Shown in pieces: positions 5,316 to 5,562 of a DNA stretch of 5,562 nucleotides (position 1 is the stretch's first letter; the number at the start of each line of letters is the position of its first letter). Where the stretch lies: the NCBI GenBank assembly GCA_900545455.1, contig UQZF01000179.1:1-5562 (forward strand), written 5' to 3'. The position numbers and the translations under genes are program-made. This DNA comes from an uncultured Eubacteriales bacterium. GTDB taxonomy: Bacteria; Bacillota; Clostridia; Lachnospirales; Lachnospiraceae. The notes under the pieces were generated by a model, which saw only the letters and a list, made by a program, of their open reading frames with translations, was not told the origin of the DNA and ran no database searches.

Positions 5316-5359
5316 AAAAAAAGGAAGGTCAGATTTCGTATCCGCCTTCCTTTTTTGAT
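5313..5359. terminator. Bidirectional intrinsic terminator between kdgK and the right-hand gene
   Basis: GGAAGG (5323-5328) pairs with CCTTCC (5345-5350). The flanking A-run (5316-5322) faces a T-run (5351-5356), and ATC/GAT extends the pairing. Read on the plus strand the hairpin is followed by six T; read on the minus strand, by seven T. It therefore ends both kdgK and the convergent minus-strand gene whose stop is at 5363. The 16-base loop is longer than usual and could hold a 3-bp inner stem. Confidence 0.85.
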
Positions 5360-5362
5360 GCC

Positions 5363-5562
5363 CTAACGGCGGTATCTGTTAAAGCATGAGTATATCTCCT
5401 GAATGCGTGGCATGGCATATCCGCCCGAGACAGGTCTGCCCTCCGAGAATGCGTCAAAGCCCTTCTCGGTGTAGAGCTTATATAATTCCTTAACAATCGC
5501 GGAGACTGTCCTCTTTCCGTCGACGAGATGCTCAAGGCGTATTTTAGCAGGACGGACAGAGC
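5363..5562 (-). CDS. C-terminal end of an unrecognised protein (5' end outside window)
   Basis: A minus-strand frame is open from the right edge for 65 full codons to a TAG at 5365-5363, seven bases from the T-run arm of the bidirectional terminator. Position against the terminator and convincing protein composition argue that it is real; it has no plausible start inside the window. The visible tail contains RLEHLVDGKRTVSAIVKEL, then LYTEKGFDAF, then GRPVSGGYAMPRIQEIYSCF, and it ends NRYRR. I do not recognise the family. The stretch LEHLVDGKRTVSAIVKEL loosely resembles the helix of PqqD-like or winged-helix domains (L-x-x-L-x-DG-x-x-TV-x-x-I), but that is a weak guess. It is convergent with kdgK, so it has no operon link to it. 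Confidence 0.7.
   Translation of the reverse strand, partial: SVRPAKIRLEHLVDGKRTVSAIVKELYKLYTEKGFDAFSEGRPVSGGYAMPRIQEIYSCFNRYRR

Noticed and set aside
5329..5535. 68-residue minus-strand frame ending at 5329
   Set aside because: It runs into the terminator hairpin, has arginine/serine-rich shadow-like composition, and overlaps the better-supported frame that stops at 5363.

Overview
The window looks like chromosomal DNA of a low-to-moderate GC Firmicute, most likely a gut Lachnospiraceae-type Clostridium relative. This rests on strong GGAGG ribosome binding sites, sigma-A promoters with extended -10 boxes, a clostridial-style multi-spanning chemoreceptor, and a 2-keto-3-deoxygluconate (KDG) kinase typical of pectin and uronate users. 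The species cannot be fixed by reading alone. I see no rRNA, tRNA, CRISPR array, insertion sequence or phage gene.

Layout from left to right. The C-terminal 196 residues of a MATE-family multidrug/Na+ antiporter run in from the left edge (1-591, +). A membrane-bound GGDEF diguanylate cyclase follows (712-1863, +), then a MarR-family regulator (1988-2422, +). A methyl-accepting chemotaxis protein (2437-3906, -) converges on the MarR gene with 14 bases between the stop codons. A 251-base AT-rich divergent intergenic region separates the chemoreceptor from a PfkB-family KDG kinase, kdgK (4158-5255, +). kdgK ends in a stem-loop and a bidirectional terminator. Beyond that lies the C-terminal end of an unrecognised minus-strand gene running off the right edge (5363-5562, -); it has no start codon inside the window.

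The genes do not form one operon. Each has its own recognisable promoter, and strand changes break the set into separate units. Two signalling proteins (cyclase and chemoreceptor) flank a MarR regulator, so the middle may be a small behaviour and regulation cluster. kdgK is a metabolic gene with codon use suggesting strong expression.

The most interesting signals are non-coding. Inverted repeats pair the -10/start-of-transcript region of the MarR gene (12 perfect bp plus 4 more past a bulge) and of the cyclase gene (8 perfect bp) with the bases at their own start codons, enclosing the ribosome binding sites. No convincing terminator separates MATE, cyclase and MarR genes, so these repeats could block translation of read-through RNA. 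The chemoreceptor-kdgK intergenic region carries several operator-like dyads, including a CRP/FNR-like box. None of this amounts to clear evidence of an undescribed system; the coding genes belong to well-known families.
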